From Dryococelus australis (lineage: Eukaryota; Arthropoda; Insecta; Phasmatodea; Phasmatidae): 64,000 nt of DNA. The number at the start of each line of letters is the position of its first letter. Positions within the stretch are counted from its first letter, which is position 1. Shown here piece by piece: positions 1 to 10,354 of this stretch. The notes beneath the pieces are model-generated. The model did not search any database. It was not told where the DNA came from and worked only from the letters and a program-made list of their open reading frames with translations. The DNA is taken from contig CM056997.1 in NCBI GenBank assembly GCA_029891345.1, positions 214,683,212 through 214,747,211 on the forward strand. The letters run 5' to 3'. The position numbers and the translations under genes are program-made.

Positions 1-3000
1 TGGGCTGAACAATCAATAGTAACTTTAATGTCGTCGTGTAAGTGCATTTGTGCTAATGTCTTCTTTAGGCATGCTATCACTACGGGTGAATGTGACGTCG
101 TGTATTACTGTGTTTACTAAAGGTATTTCTGGGGTTGTTAGCGAATGTCTTGCTGCAATACTTCCACTCGCTTCTCGGCGAGTGACATACATCGCTTATT
201 CACTGCAGGAAATATGCGATGACTACTTTCATGTCGGTGAGCATTACCACCTATTTTATTAATTTTTTTACCTGTGAAATAATTGAACTGTATGGGAATT
301 GAACATATGATACCTTATTTTCAAGAATGATGCTCTGTCTCAGCTGCTGTCAGGGTACATGCATTAGTTCCTTTCAATGGCACATGTAACAAGTATGTAT
401 GTTTTTTCAAGTGTGGGTGTGCTGTACTTATAGTACTTGCAAGTGTCGAGTTGCTTTCTTGATCGGTAATGTATACCATGTGCAGAAAGGCGGAACAGCC
501 ATTGTAGTCTCTGCTTCCAGCGAGTTCACGACGACCGCTACGAGATGTGCTCGCGACATAAACGTCTTCACTCCTACAATGGTAAACCTCTGGTATTTGT
601 GTGTTTTGCGTCGTCTAAAAGCTGAGTACATACATAGTTGAAATGTGTGTTTTGTGCTACCGCCTCACTCATCTTTAGAAGGTTCGTACGTTTTGTGTCA
701 AGCGATTCGTGGGTAATTCGTTTCGTAATGAGCTCGCAGTTCTAGCATTATAAATGGTTCGTATGAAAAAATATGTACATGTACTATTTGCAGTTCTTGC
801 CCCTGCGTGTAGCAGTGACATCTCTCATGCATGACTAATGGTTTATATATATATGTTGTATCATATGTACGTACGTTTCTGGCTCTAGGTACTGTATAAT
901 TGAATTCCTTTCGTATAAGGGGGGGGGGGGGGTTGGACATGCATGTGTGACTCGACTGGTCTACCACCCTGGCGTCTCTCTCTCTCTCACGACTAGCGTT
1001 ATTTATCATTCATTCACTTGTCTGCACGACCCTCGTGCTGTCGGTCGACTGCTTGAGGTAGCCTTACAGATTCTTACATTGCTTGTGTGGTAGGTCAGGC
1101 GTGTTCTGTTACTAGTGTTGGCCGGTTTAGATTCACTCGGTTCGTACGGAATATGTTCTGCCGAGGACGATCTGGTCATATCTAGCATCGGTGATGGCTG
1201 CGCGAACGTATGTGAGATATAGTATGACTGTTCTTCATTACATGCACTGAGGTCACGGTACCTGACGACGAACCACGAGTGCTGTAGGTGCAACCCAGTC
1301 GCCAGTGGTGGCAGTACTACTAACTAGCTGCGAGCCTTGAAGGAGCGAGTGTAGGTTGGAGAGAGAGTATGACTGTGAGTTAAGTGTATTACTGTATGTA
1401 AAGGAGGGATTCAATAATGTGCTCGGTGCACGGCGGGTACCTGGGTTAATGGTGACATATGAACTGTTTGTAATAGTTATTATGTCACACAGATCGACGG
1501 TCCAGCGGCTGACCTTTCCTCCGCGCTGCCTCCCACAGAGCGCTGCGCTGGTTTCTCAACACTGACACTGGTACACTGTCGGCACACTCAGAACAAAGGC
1601 GGGCGTGAGAGGAATGCATGAGAGATGCTTGAACTGCACGCATGCAGTGAGTTTGAAATAGACGTTTTACAATGAAACTGGTAAGGCGATCAGCTGTATT
1701 TGAATCAGAGTGTTAATTACTTACACGATGATTAATGTAAACATCTTTTATTTCACATCGTGTGCGATGTCTTTCTTTAGGCACGCTATCACTGCAGGTG
1801 GCTTCGTGCTCTATTAAAGGTATTTCCACAACGGGTAATGTTGAAATTGTAATACATGCCAAGGCTCCTTGCTCTTGAGATACAGGAAGTAGCAATTTTT
1901 GTTTATAACTATTTCTCCTTTCGTGCACACTAGCGGACGACTTGGGAGAGCAAGCAGCTGCCTGTAGAGACCTGGGTTCGAGAGTTGACGCTATGGGAGA
2001 ACACAACATCGCAGTTATCATAGTAGAATGGCTGGGCTGATGGACGGAACTGTCTAAGTGCATACATTAAAGATTCGGGAAGGGTCGACTGCTTGTACTT
2101 TCATAGGTGTGATACATACATTGAATGTTCGGGCAGAGTATGACTGCTTGTAATTTCAAAGGCTTGGTACATGCATTGAAGATTCGGGCAGAGCCAGCAA
2201 AGTATGGCTGCCTGTAACTGTAGACCCTGTAATTGCAACGGTTCGGTACATGAGTGCAGGTTGGAGACGAAGTATAACTGTCATGGCCACTACATGCTCG
2301 TCTTCATGTGCAGTGGGACCAACGACGAATGATTGTCTGCATGTGTCTCAGTATGCACGCTCACCGGGAATCGAATGTGAGATGACTTATTTATTCAAGT
2401 AGGTACGGAAAAAAATGTGTCAGGTGCGGGGATTCGACACCTGCTTCCTTTTACTGGACCCAGAGGTTATAACAGACATCTTAGACCGCTTGGCCAACAT
2501 GTCTATTAGTATCAGTGGTGGAAATTCAACTTTTGTTGAATGACATACGATGTATGATCTTGTCTAGCCATCACTTGGGCGATACACACACATGCGTGTG
2601 TGCGTGTGTGTGATGGGTTTGCTACGCGGAGGTAGGTGGGGGACTGACTTTCTGTAATTACTAACACCGTTGTAGACAACATATTAGCTTTTACATCTAC
2701 TTGTATTACCACTCTCTACGCGAATCGAACCTGCGATACCTCGAGGTTGGATCGGGGCAAAAGCATTGTTGCCTTCCAATAGTATACCAGTAAGAACGTT
2801 GACAAGGGGAGGTGGTGGTGGAGATGCAGTACTTGGTCAGTATCTATTGTGCACGGAAAGGCGGGACCAGTCATTGTGGTCTCTGCTTCCAGCGAGGTCA
2901 CATCATCGACGAAGACGACGGCGGTGAGATGCGCTCGTGGCCTACGTGTATTCACTGCTACACCAGTTAAGGTAGGGGATAATTCGTTTTCATAATAGGA

Positions 3001-3522
3001 TGCTTATCGTTTTAGCGTGTGTTGTGTGTGCGGGGACTCGGCTGTCTAGCGATGACTGTGTATTCATTGCGAGTGCCATCTCATTACATACGTAAATTCA
3101 TACATTGATGTCTCGGTACACGGCTCATGGGTGCATGGCCGGTGGTACTGACCGACTGTTTGGAAGTAAGTACGCGGTTACATGTATGCTCGGGGGGGGG
3201 GGAGGGAGCGCTCGAGGATGTATGGTCAGGGGTGATGTAGGCTGGCGGATGGGAGGACGAGGGATAGAGAGAGTGCGATAATGAGTGGAAGGTTGCTGGT
3301 CGCAATGCTGAGGTAAGAATACGCGAGGAAGTGTGTGTGTGTGTGTGTGTGTGTGGCCAGCCGGTGGCACTGAGGGGACAGGAGAGATATAGATGAGTGA
3401 GAACGAGGAGACATGCAGGCCGATATATGTGCGCACGTGCCTTCTCGACGTCGGGGGTTATGCATGTAATGTGATTTTGGTATATGTATCACAACACTTT
3501 GTAACTTACAACCATATTTCAT
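1..3522. repeat. Degenerate duplicated blocks and short tandem repeats, no gene seen
   Basis: No protein family is recognisable here. Several segments occur twice in the same order: around 57-140 and 1769-1830 (TTTAGGCAYGCTATCACT), around 295-320 and 2720-2745 (AATYGAAC...GATACCT), and around 480-570 and 2855-2965 (GTCTCTGCTTCCAGCGAG). The offsets grow from about 1.7 to 2.4 kb, so this is an old duplication interrupted by later insertions. A degenerate array of roughly 50-bp units (ATTGAAGATTCGGGCAGAG) occupies 2065-2290. A (GT)n tract lies at 3331-3354, and G-runs lie near 920-932 and 3193-3201. Short reading frames across the low-complexity parts look fortuitous. Confidence 0.6.
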
Positions 3523-3658
3523 AGTCGTGGTTGATGTCTATGTTATGAATTTGGCGATGATAACTCTCAAACAGTTCGGAAATTACAGCCAACTATGCTT
3601 ATAATTTGGCATAGGATATACTTGTTTCTTCGAGCCCTCTCCTAGCCATGGCAGATGT
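3523..3658 (+). repeat. 119-bp minisatellite, upstream copy
   Basis: One unit of a tandem repeat whose consensus runs from GATGYCTATGTTATGAATTTG to CCCTTCTCCTAG. The same unit resumes at 9927, directly after the 3' LTR of the BEL/Pao element, so this copy and the downstream array are one locus split by the insertion. The unit is recognised by GATGTCTATGTTATG at 3533 and by the next GATGT at 3654, a spacing of 121 bp. Confidence 0.85.
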
Positions 3659-4077
3659 TCAGAATGAATAATTTTCTTTCGATTTGTGTATCTTCTGAGA
3701 ATTGTGAGCTCAATACTTTACACTAGTAGTGGTCATTGGAGGGTTGGGGGGCACGTCAACAAAGGCAGGTACCGAACAACATTGACCGGCTGCATTCCCT
3801 GCTACCTGGACAGTGCTCTATAGGATTTCGCAATGTGCGGAGCAAGGGAGGAAGAATTGGTCGAGTACTGGGATGGCGTTCCTTCTCAAGCTATGTAGGT
3901 CACACAGTAGACTCGTGTATTTATGTGTATTGTGATTAAGTGTTTATAAAACCATTGCCGTTGTAAAATAGTAAAATGTCCACAAATCCAGTGATTGAAC
4001 TTGCATCTATGGCAACCTCCATTTTACCCATGCTAACGATCAGCTTCGTTAGCAGGCGAAATCACATCGATTAAACA
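3656..4077 (+). repeat. BEL/Pao 5' LTR
   Basis: About 420 bp, starting TGTTCAGAATG and ending GATTAAACA. It matches 9510-9926 throughout, including CTTCTGAGAATTGTGAGC, ACACTAGTAGTGGTCATTGG and CCTGCTACCTGGACAGTGCT. A perfect 8-bp stem (GCTAACGA/TCGTTAGC, 4032-4053) with a 6-nt loop lies just before the 3' end. It is kept with one mismatch in the other LTR. Confidence 0.9.
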
Positions 4078-4079
4078 TT

Positions 4080-4097
4080 TGGTCCCCCAGGTTGGAT
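4080..4097 (+). other. Candidate primer binding site
   Basis: TGGTCCCCCAGGTTGGAT starts two bases after the LTR. TGG is the expected complement of a tRNA CCA end. The priming tRNA was not assigned. Confidence 0.45.
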
Positions 4098-4325
4098 TTC
4101 ATGGTTATGAGGCATGGCGAATACACGGGTTGTTTTTTTACATACGGTAAGTGCGGTAAGTGATGGACTGTCGTCAGTAGAGTAGTGTCGGTCGGGGAGC
4201 ACTTCTCAGCATTGGCAGTAGATTACAACCAACGAGGAGCTGCAAAGCGAGCTAAGTCTATTTATTTTTCCTCTTCTTCCCTGTCAGCATGGCTCCTAAA
4301 CAAAAATACTTCTTGATTAAATCTT

Positions 4326-5400
4326 GAAGTCTGGTTAAGGCAAAATTGAAACGAATACATACATTTGTAGAGAAGCATGTTGCAAGTTCCACTGAATTGA
4401 GAATGAGGTTAGAGGATTTACCTCAGTTAATGCATGAATATGACGAGGTGCAAAAACAGCTTGAATTGTACGATGAAGACTGAGAACAACACGAACATGA
4501 GAGAGAATCGTTCGAAAACACTTGCTATGAAATTTTAGGACGGTCCACAGCCATTGTTGAAAAATATATAGACCCACAAACATTGCGAACAATGAGTGTT
4601 CACCTTCGATACATTCAGGTTCTAACAGACACATTAAATTGCCTGTAATAAAATTGCTTACATTCAAAGGAAATGTCACAGACTTAAGACATCTTCAAGA
4701 TTCATTTACAAGTTTGGTGTTAAATAACGATTTATTAGATAACATCCAGAAACATCACCATTTACTGTCATCTGTTTCAGGCGATGCACATAAAATAATA
4801 GAAGGCTTGTCAATCACAGCTACTAATTTTGAAGATTCATGGGGAATCTTGTGGAAGGCATACAACAACCCGAAACTCATTATGACGCACATGTTAGACA
4901 ACTATTGTCTTTACCAAATGGTACCAGGCATTCGGCATCCGATTTAGCAAGGAGTCTCAAGGCATCGAAGCTTTAGAGCTAAAAATACAGTTGCATGAGG
5001 TACTGTTGACATAGCTAGCATTTGGCAGATTTGATGAACAAAGTCGCAAGGAATGGGAAGTAAGCTCATCAAGCGACCAGGTTTTACCATTAAAGGATTT
5101 ATGTGAGTTCCTAGGAATCAGATGCCAGGCTTTAGGGCTTAGTAAACCTAGTATACTCCCAGTAGCATCCAGCCCAATTTACAAGAAACAAGATACAATA
5201 CAAATCAGGTTAAGCTGTAACACAAGCTTATGTCGCTATGGATAGTAGTTGCATGGAATGTCATGAGATGCATGCTTTGCATAGGTGTCCTCAGTTTTAA
5301 ATGGGAATGTCCAAGAATGTACTGAATTTGCGTCTCAGAACAAATGTGTTCTTACTGTAAATGTGGAAGGAAGTACAATACATGATTAAACAAAGAAGCT
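4326..5400 (+). pseudogene. gag: BEL/Pao gag relic (DUF1759 plus zinc knuckles)
   Basis: Structural protein of the retrotransposon, broken by stops. The N-terminal helical part (4326-4630; ...LRMRLEDLPQLMHEYDE) is interrupted at a TGA near 4481. The DUF1759 core is open from 4639 to 4947 (LPVIKLLTFKGNVTDL, LSSVSGDAHKIIEGL, SWGILWKAYNNPKLI) and continues in another frame to about 5150 (LKDLCEFLGIRCQAL). A CCHC-like knuckle CMECHEMHALHRC lies at about 5253-5291, and a second cysteine-rich segment (CKCGRK) near 5358. These are the usual gag landmarks of BEL/Pao elements. At least three frame breaks rule out a functional product. Reading continues into the protease relic without a clear boundary. 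Confidence 0.85.
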
Positions 5401-5529
5401 AAATATCCCCAGGTTGGAGATCAAGAGCAGACTTAACAAAAATCATGTGGAAGAGAAAGGGATGCGAGTGAAAATGATGGCGACAATCGAAGCAGCAGGG
5501 CTCAGTATTGTTATTTAAATGTGAAACTG

Positions 5530-6160
5530 AAAACACACATTCTGCTACCTGCTGCCACAGTGAGGGTGCATGATAACACATGAATGTTACATATTTGTAG
5601 AGCATTGCTGGACTCCTGTTCACAAGTACACTTTGTCAGTGAGTCTTTGGTTCAGAGACTGGCATTGAAGAAATTTCCTAACCGTGTACCACTACAAGTG
5701 ATAAACACAGTTAGGGCAGAAGCAAAATATGGTGCCACAGTAAAAATTCTGTCTATGATTACAAATTGCTATGCAACTCTTGACTGTGCGGTATTGCCTA
5801 CACTATCGGGTAATATCCCATGGAATTAAATTAGCTGCCAGGAGTGGAATATTCCTCGAGACATAAAATTAGCAGATGAAAATTTCAATCAGCCAGGACA
5901 AATTGATATACTTATTGGAGGAGAGAAATTATTCCAGTTGCTTCTCCCTGAACAAAGATCCAGGACAGGTTGTTACCCATACTTACAAAACACAAAACTA
6001 GGGTGGCTAGTGTCAGGACCATACCTAACCTCAATTACAGTTCATCAGGATCGACAAGCATTTCTTATCAGGAATTATGACAGTCTGCAACATCAATTTC
6101 AACATTTTTGGGAACTGGAAGAGCTTCATCGCACTCCACGATCAAAGGACGAAAATTAAT
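5530..6160 (+). pseudogene. pol: BEL/Pao aspartic protease relic
   Basis: Retroviral-type aspartyl protease segment at the start of pol. The active-site region reads LLDSCSQVHFVSESLVQRL at about 5605-5665. The family motif is D-S/T-G, so Gly is replaced by Cys. The domain continues with DCAVLPTLSGNIPW, a stop near 5827, then IDILIGGEKLFQLLLPE (about 5905-5950) and LQNTKLGWLVSGPY (about 5986-6030). The last two are strong BEL/Pao signatures that follow the protease. A stop at about 6157 separates it from the RT. The altered active site and the stops mean it is inactive. Confidence 0.85.
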
Positions 6161-6234
6161 GTGAAGATTATTTTGGTGATACCACTACAAGGAATTCTAC
6201 AGGAATATTTATAATACATTTACCATTCATACAA

Positions 6235-7790
6235 GATCCCAGAGAACTTGGTGATTTCCATCAGATTGCAGAAATGAGATTTCAACATTTTGAACAACAT
6301 CTGTTGAATAATCCAAGCTTACAGCCAGAGTATATAAGTTTCTTGGAGGAATATTAATAATTAGCTCATAATAAGGAAGTTAATGGTTCTAAGGATGATG
6401 CAAAATCAGTTCATTACTTATCACATCATCCTGGGATAAAGGAGTCTAGCACTGCAATGAAAACCAGAGCTGTATTTGATGCTTCAACCAAAACTACTAA
6501 TGAGAAATCACTCAATGACATCCTCAAGGTTGGGCCAACAATACAACAGGATCTATGTTCGATAATTCTTTGGTTTTTTTTCTCATAAGGTGTGCTTCAC
6601 TACAGACATCGAGAAAATGTATCGTCAGATCTGCAATGACGCAAAAGACTCATATTCAATGGATATTGTGGAGGAATTCACCTGATGAAGCTATAAAGGT
6701 GTATGAGTTGCAAACAGTGACATATCGTACTGCATGAGCCCCATTTTTAGTTACAAGAGCACTGCATCAGCTTGTACTGGAGGAGAAGAAACATTTCCCT
6801 GTAGGATCTGAGGTGGTTCGACTTCTATGTCGATGATTGTATGTCAGGTGCACATACAGTAACCAAAGCCTTGGAAACTCAGGAACAACTGATAAACTTA
6901 CTAAACAAGGGAGGATTTACTCTTCGAAAATGGTGCTCAAATCATCCTCAGCTACTTGAAGCAGTACCCCCTGAGTTTCGGGAAGGTGATATTCCACTCC
7001 AGTTGGATACCAAAAATGTAAAGACACTAGGACGTATTTGGCATCCAGCATCTGACCATCTTCAGATAGCCAGTAGAATTCACCTTTCATCAGACTGTCA
7101 TAAGGCAATGGTGTATACTAAGAGAACAGTGCTGGCAACAATTGCATCTATATTTGACTTTTTGGATTTATTAGCCCCATTGTTATCTCATGCAAAATTT
7201 TGCTACAAGAATTATGGCAGTCAAAACTTGGCTGAGATGAGATTCTCTCTTCAGAGCTCTTGTACAAGTGGAAGGTTTTGTATGAGCAGTTTCCTCAAGT
7301 TAACAATATACACATTGACAGATGTGGTTTGAGTAATGGGATCAGAGTTGACCTCCAGCTACATGGGTGTGCAGATGCATCTGAGAGAGGCTATGGTGCA
7401 TGCATGTACATTAGATCTACAGAGGAATCAGGCAAGATCACTATCAAACTCCTCTGTGCCAAATCCAAGGTGGCTGAAGTAAATTTTTTTTCACTTCCAT
7501 GGCTAGAGTTGTGTAGAGCCCTACTGTTATCCAGACTACTTAAAAGGGTCCTTGCAGCTCTAAATCTGACTTTCTCCCAAGTATGCTTGTGGATAGACTG
7601 AACTTTGGTGCTAGCATGGATTTCAGCTACACCTACTCGATGGAAAACATCTGCAGCCAATCGAGTAGCTGAAATTCAGGAAAATTCATCAATTACTGAT
7701 TGTGGACATGAGTCTTCAAAGGCAAATCCTGCTGATATGATTTCTAGAGGTAATAGTCCATGCGATCTCTTAACAAGCTCTCTTTAGTAG
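6235..7790 (+). pseudogene. pol: BEL/Pao reverse transcriptase and RNase H relic
   Basis: The fingers and palm regions read VHYLSHHPGIKESS and TRAVFDASTKTTNEKSLND (about 6409-6520). After frame breaks between about 6560 and 6820, the catalytic YVDD box is intact (FYVDDCMSGAHTV, about 6820-6857). The connection region follows: GFTLRKWCSNHP, LGRIWHPASDHL and ATIASIFDFLDLLAP (to about 7180). RNase H is seen as GCADASERGYGACMYIRS (about 7369-7423), with CLWID...VLAWISATPTRWKT at about 7585-7640 and NPADMISRG near 7720. In life this protein would copy the element's RNA into DNA. Here the two halves of the RT lie in different frames and stops interrupt the RNase H. Confidence 0.9.
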
Positions 7791-7877
7791 AATGAACCAT
7801 CCTGGTTGCAATAAGACTCAACTACATGGAAAGCAGCAAGTGCGAGCATAGACCAAGATAGCATACAATAAGGGAAA

Positions 7878-9330
7878 ATGGCACGGCTTGTTGTGATGGC
7901 TACTTCTGTGCAAGACGAAATAATCTCTAGATTATCAACACTAATCAGGATTAAAGGAGTGGTCGCATATTTTATGCATTTCATTTTAAATACCAGGAAA
8001 CCCGTAAAGGAATGGAATTTTGGGATGTCATCTTCACAGGAACTCAAAGATGCTCTCATATCACATGCATCACAATTGCTCAAGTGTCTGTTTACTCTGC
8101 AGAGGTGGAGATTAGCTAAAAATTGTTGTGACTCTAAGAGTAAACTGAAGTCATTAAATCCTTTTATATGCAACGACAATATCCTTTGTGTGGGTGGGCA
8201 TCTTCAACATACAGTCTTACAGCTGGATCAGAAGCATCAAATGATACTCCTACCTAAACATCAGTTAACCAGACTTATCATTAAGGAAGAACATCGGTGC
8301 TTGCTCCATGCTGGAGGTAAATTATTGCTTTCCTCACTGCATCAACATTACTGGATAGTAAATGGCAAAGGCAATATTCGGCGCACCATTCACAACCATA
8401 TAGTATGTCTCAGACTTAAGGCTATGAGTGCACAACAACTTATGGCCAGCTTCCAAGCGCCTGTGTAAATCCTGCCAACCCATTCAGTAATGTCGGAATT
8501 TACTATGCTGGGCCAATGTACATCAAATCGGGTTCTCGACGAACTGAAATGAAAATAAAATGCTAGATTGCAATACTTATTTGTTTAGCCACAGAGGCTG
8601 TACATCTTGAAGTAGTAAGCGACCTTACCAGTCAAGCATTTATTGCAGTACTCGAGGATTCATATCTCGATGTGAATGAATCAGTCAAATCTAATCTGAT
8701 AATGGCAGCAATTTCGTCATCACTAACAATGATATGCATTAATTGACTTATCTTTGAAACCACAGATCATCAAGCTGCAGTAAATGTGTTTACTTCAAAG
8801 GAAGGGGTACAGTGGCATTTTATTCCTCCTAGAGCTCCTCACTTCTGTGGGTTATGGGAAGCAGAGAGAAAGTCATTTAAGTATCACGTCCGAAGAGTAA
8901 TAGGAGTCGGCATTTCTAACCTATGAAGAATTATTGACATTAACATGACAAACAGAAGCATGTCGTTATTCCAGGCCTCTGGCACCCTTGAGCAATGATC
9001 CCAATGATCCTTCCACCCTAACATCTGGTCATTTCCTAATTGGTTGACCAATAATTGATCTCCCCGAATCAGACCTTAATGCATCGAAACTTAGCTTGCT
9101 TTCCAGGTGGCAATGGATCCAGCAGCAGTTACAACAATTTTGGAAGAGGTGGTCAGCTGATTACTTATAGCAGCTGCAGCAAAGGAACAAGTGGACAACG
9201 GAAACCAGAAACATTCAGTCTGGCAATATAGTCATTCTCCGAAAGGATGGTTTATCTCCTTTGATGTGGAAGATTGGCATCATAGAGCAGATCCACCCTG
9301 GGCCTGATGAGTGACACATGTGATGACAAT
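7878..9330 (+). pseudogene. pol: BEL/Pao integrase and DUF5641 relic
   Basis: An open stretch of 196 codons (7878-8468) holds the N-terminal part and the H2C2 zinc-binding region: EEHRCLLHAGGKLLLSSLH, YWIVNGKGNIRRTI and a VCLRL cysteine. The DDE core continues in other frames: ICLATEAVHLEVVSDLTSQA (about 8583-8640), the second-Asp motif SDNGSNF by frameshift at about 8694-8714, and WHFIPPRAPHFCGLWEAERK (about 8814-8873), which carries the Glu. DUF5641 follows as LTSGHFLIG (about 9022) to WKIGIIEQIHPGPD (about 9270-9311). The order and motifs are diagnostic. The frame breaks make it non-functional. Confidence 0.9.
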
Positions 9331-9509
9331 CTGCATTACACAAAGAACAGTCAAGTGGTCCATCACCAAGTTGTGTCCTCCTCAAAACAATGAATGGTTT
9401 GTGTGACCAGGGTTAGAACTAGCCGATTTTTCTGGATATCTTGTCATATCTCTTGTGATACAGTTTTGTTTTAAAAAAATGGTTTGGCCCTCTATGGAGG
9501 GCGTTATTA

Positions 9510-9926
9510 TGTTCAGAATGAAAATATTTCTGTAGAGTTGTGCATCTTCTGAGAATTGTGAGCACAAAATTTTACACTAGTAGTGGTCATTGGAGTGTTG
9601 GGAGGCACGTCAACAAAGGAAGGTACCGGACAACCTTGACCGCCCGCATTCCCTGCTACCTGGACAGTGCTCCATAGGATTTCACAAAGTGCGGAACGAG
9701 GGAGGAATAACTGGTCGAGTACTGGGATTGCGTTCCTTCTCAAGCTATGCAGGGAATGCAGCAGACTCGTGTATTTACAATGTATACTGTGATTATGTGT
9801 ATGTAATATCATTACTATAGTAAAACATGCATAAAGCCAGTGATTGAACTAACATACATGACAACCTCCATGTTACCCATGCTAACAATAAGCTTCGTTA
9901 GCAGGCGAGATCACTTCGATTAAACA
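9510..9926 (+). repeat. BEL/Pao 3' LTR
   Basis: Matches the 5' LTR along its length. It is preceded by a purine-rich GGAGGG (9497-9502) that could be a remnant polypurine tract. The LTR stem-loop near its 3' end has one mismatch (GCTAACAA/TCGTTAGC). It is followed directly by the 119-bp minisatellite. Confidence 0.9.
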
Positions 9927-10354
9927 GATGTCTATGATATGAATTTGACAGCTATAACTAAAATGGTTCGGAAATTACACCCACCTGTGCTTATAAGTTT
10001 ACATGTGGCATATTTGTCCCCTCGACCCTTCTCCTAGTCGGAGTGGATGCCTATGTTATAAATTTGACAACTATAACTTAAATGGGCTGGATATTATAGC
10101 TACCTATGCTTATATGTTGACTTTGGGCATACTTGACCCCGCGACCCTCCTCCTAGTCGTGGTCGATGCCTATGTTATGAATTTGACAACTATAACTTAA
10201 ATGGTTCAGAAATTTCAACCAACTATGCTTATAAGTTGACATGGGACATATTTGACCCCACGACCCTTCTCTTAGTTGGAGTGGATGCCTATGTTATGAA
10301 TTTGACAATTATAACTTTAAAGGTTCGGAAATTATAGCCAACTATTCTTATAAG
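9927..10354 (+). repeat. 119-bp minisatellite, downstream array
   Basis: Units begin with GATGYCTATG at 9927, 10046, 10165 and 10284, giving three exact spacings of 119 bp and a partial fourth unit. Each unit contains AATTTGACAACTATAACT, a CCAACTATGCTTATAAG-type segment and CGACCCTTCTCCTAG. No coding frame is shared across units. Confidence 0.9.

Larger units (their letters stand above)
3652..9931 (+). mobile_element. BEL/Pao LTR retrotransposon, decayed but nearly full length
   Basis: The element has two LTRs (about 3656-4077 and 9510-9926), a tRNA-type primer site and, in order, gag, protease, RT, RNase H, integrase with H2C2 zinc binding, and DUF5641. That order and the DUF1759-type gag and DUF5641 tail are characteristic of BEL/Pao. 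All coding regions carry stops and frameshifts. Both flanks carry the string CAGATGT (3652-3658 and 9925-9931), so the target duplication is either CAGA with a TG-starting LTR or GATGT with an LTR ending in CA. The sequence alone cannot separate these. By hand count the LTRs differ at about 15 of 160 aligned positions, indicating an old insertion. Confidence 0.93.

Noticed and set aside
3125..3522. Pro/Ser/His-rich minus-strand proteins
   Set aside because: Overlapping frames across a (GT)n tract and G-runs. No conserved domain.
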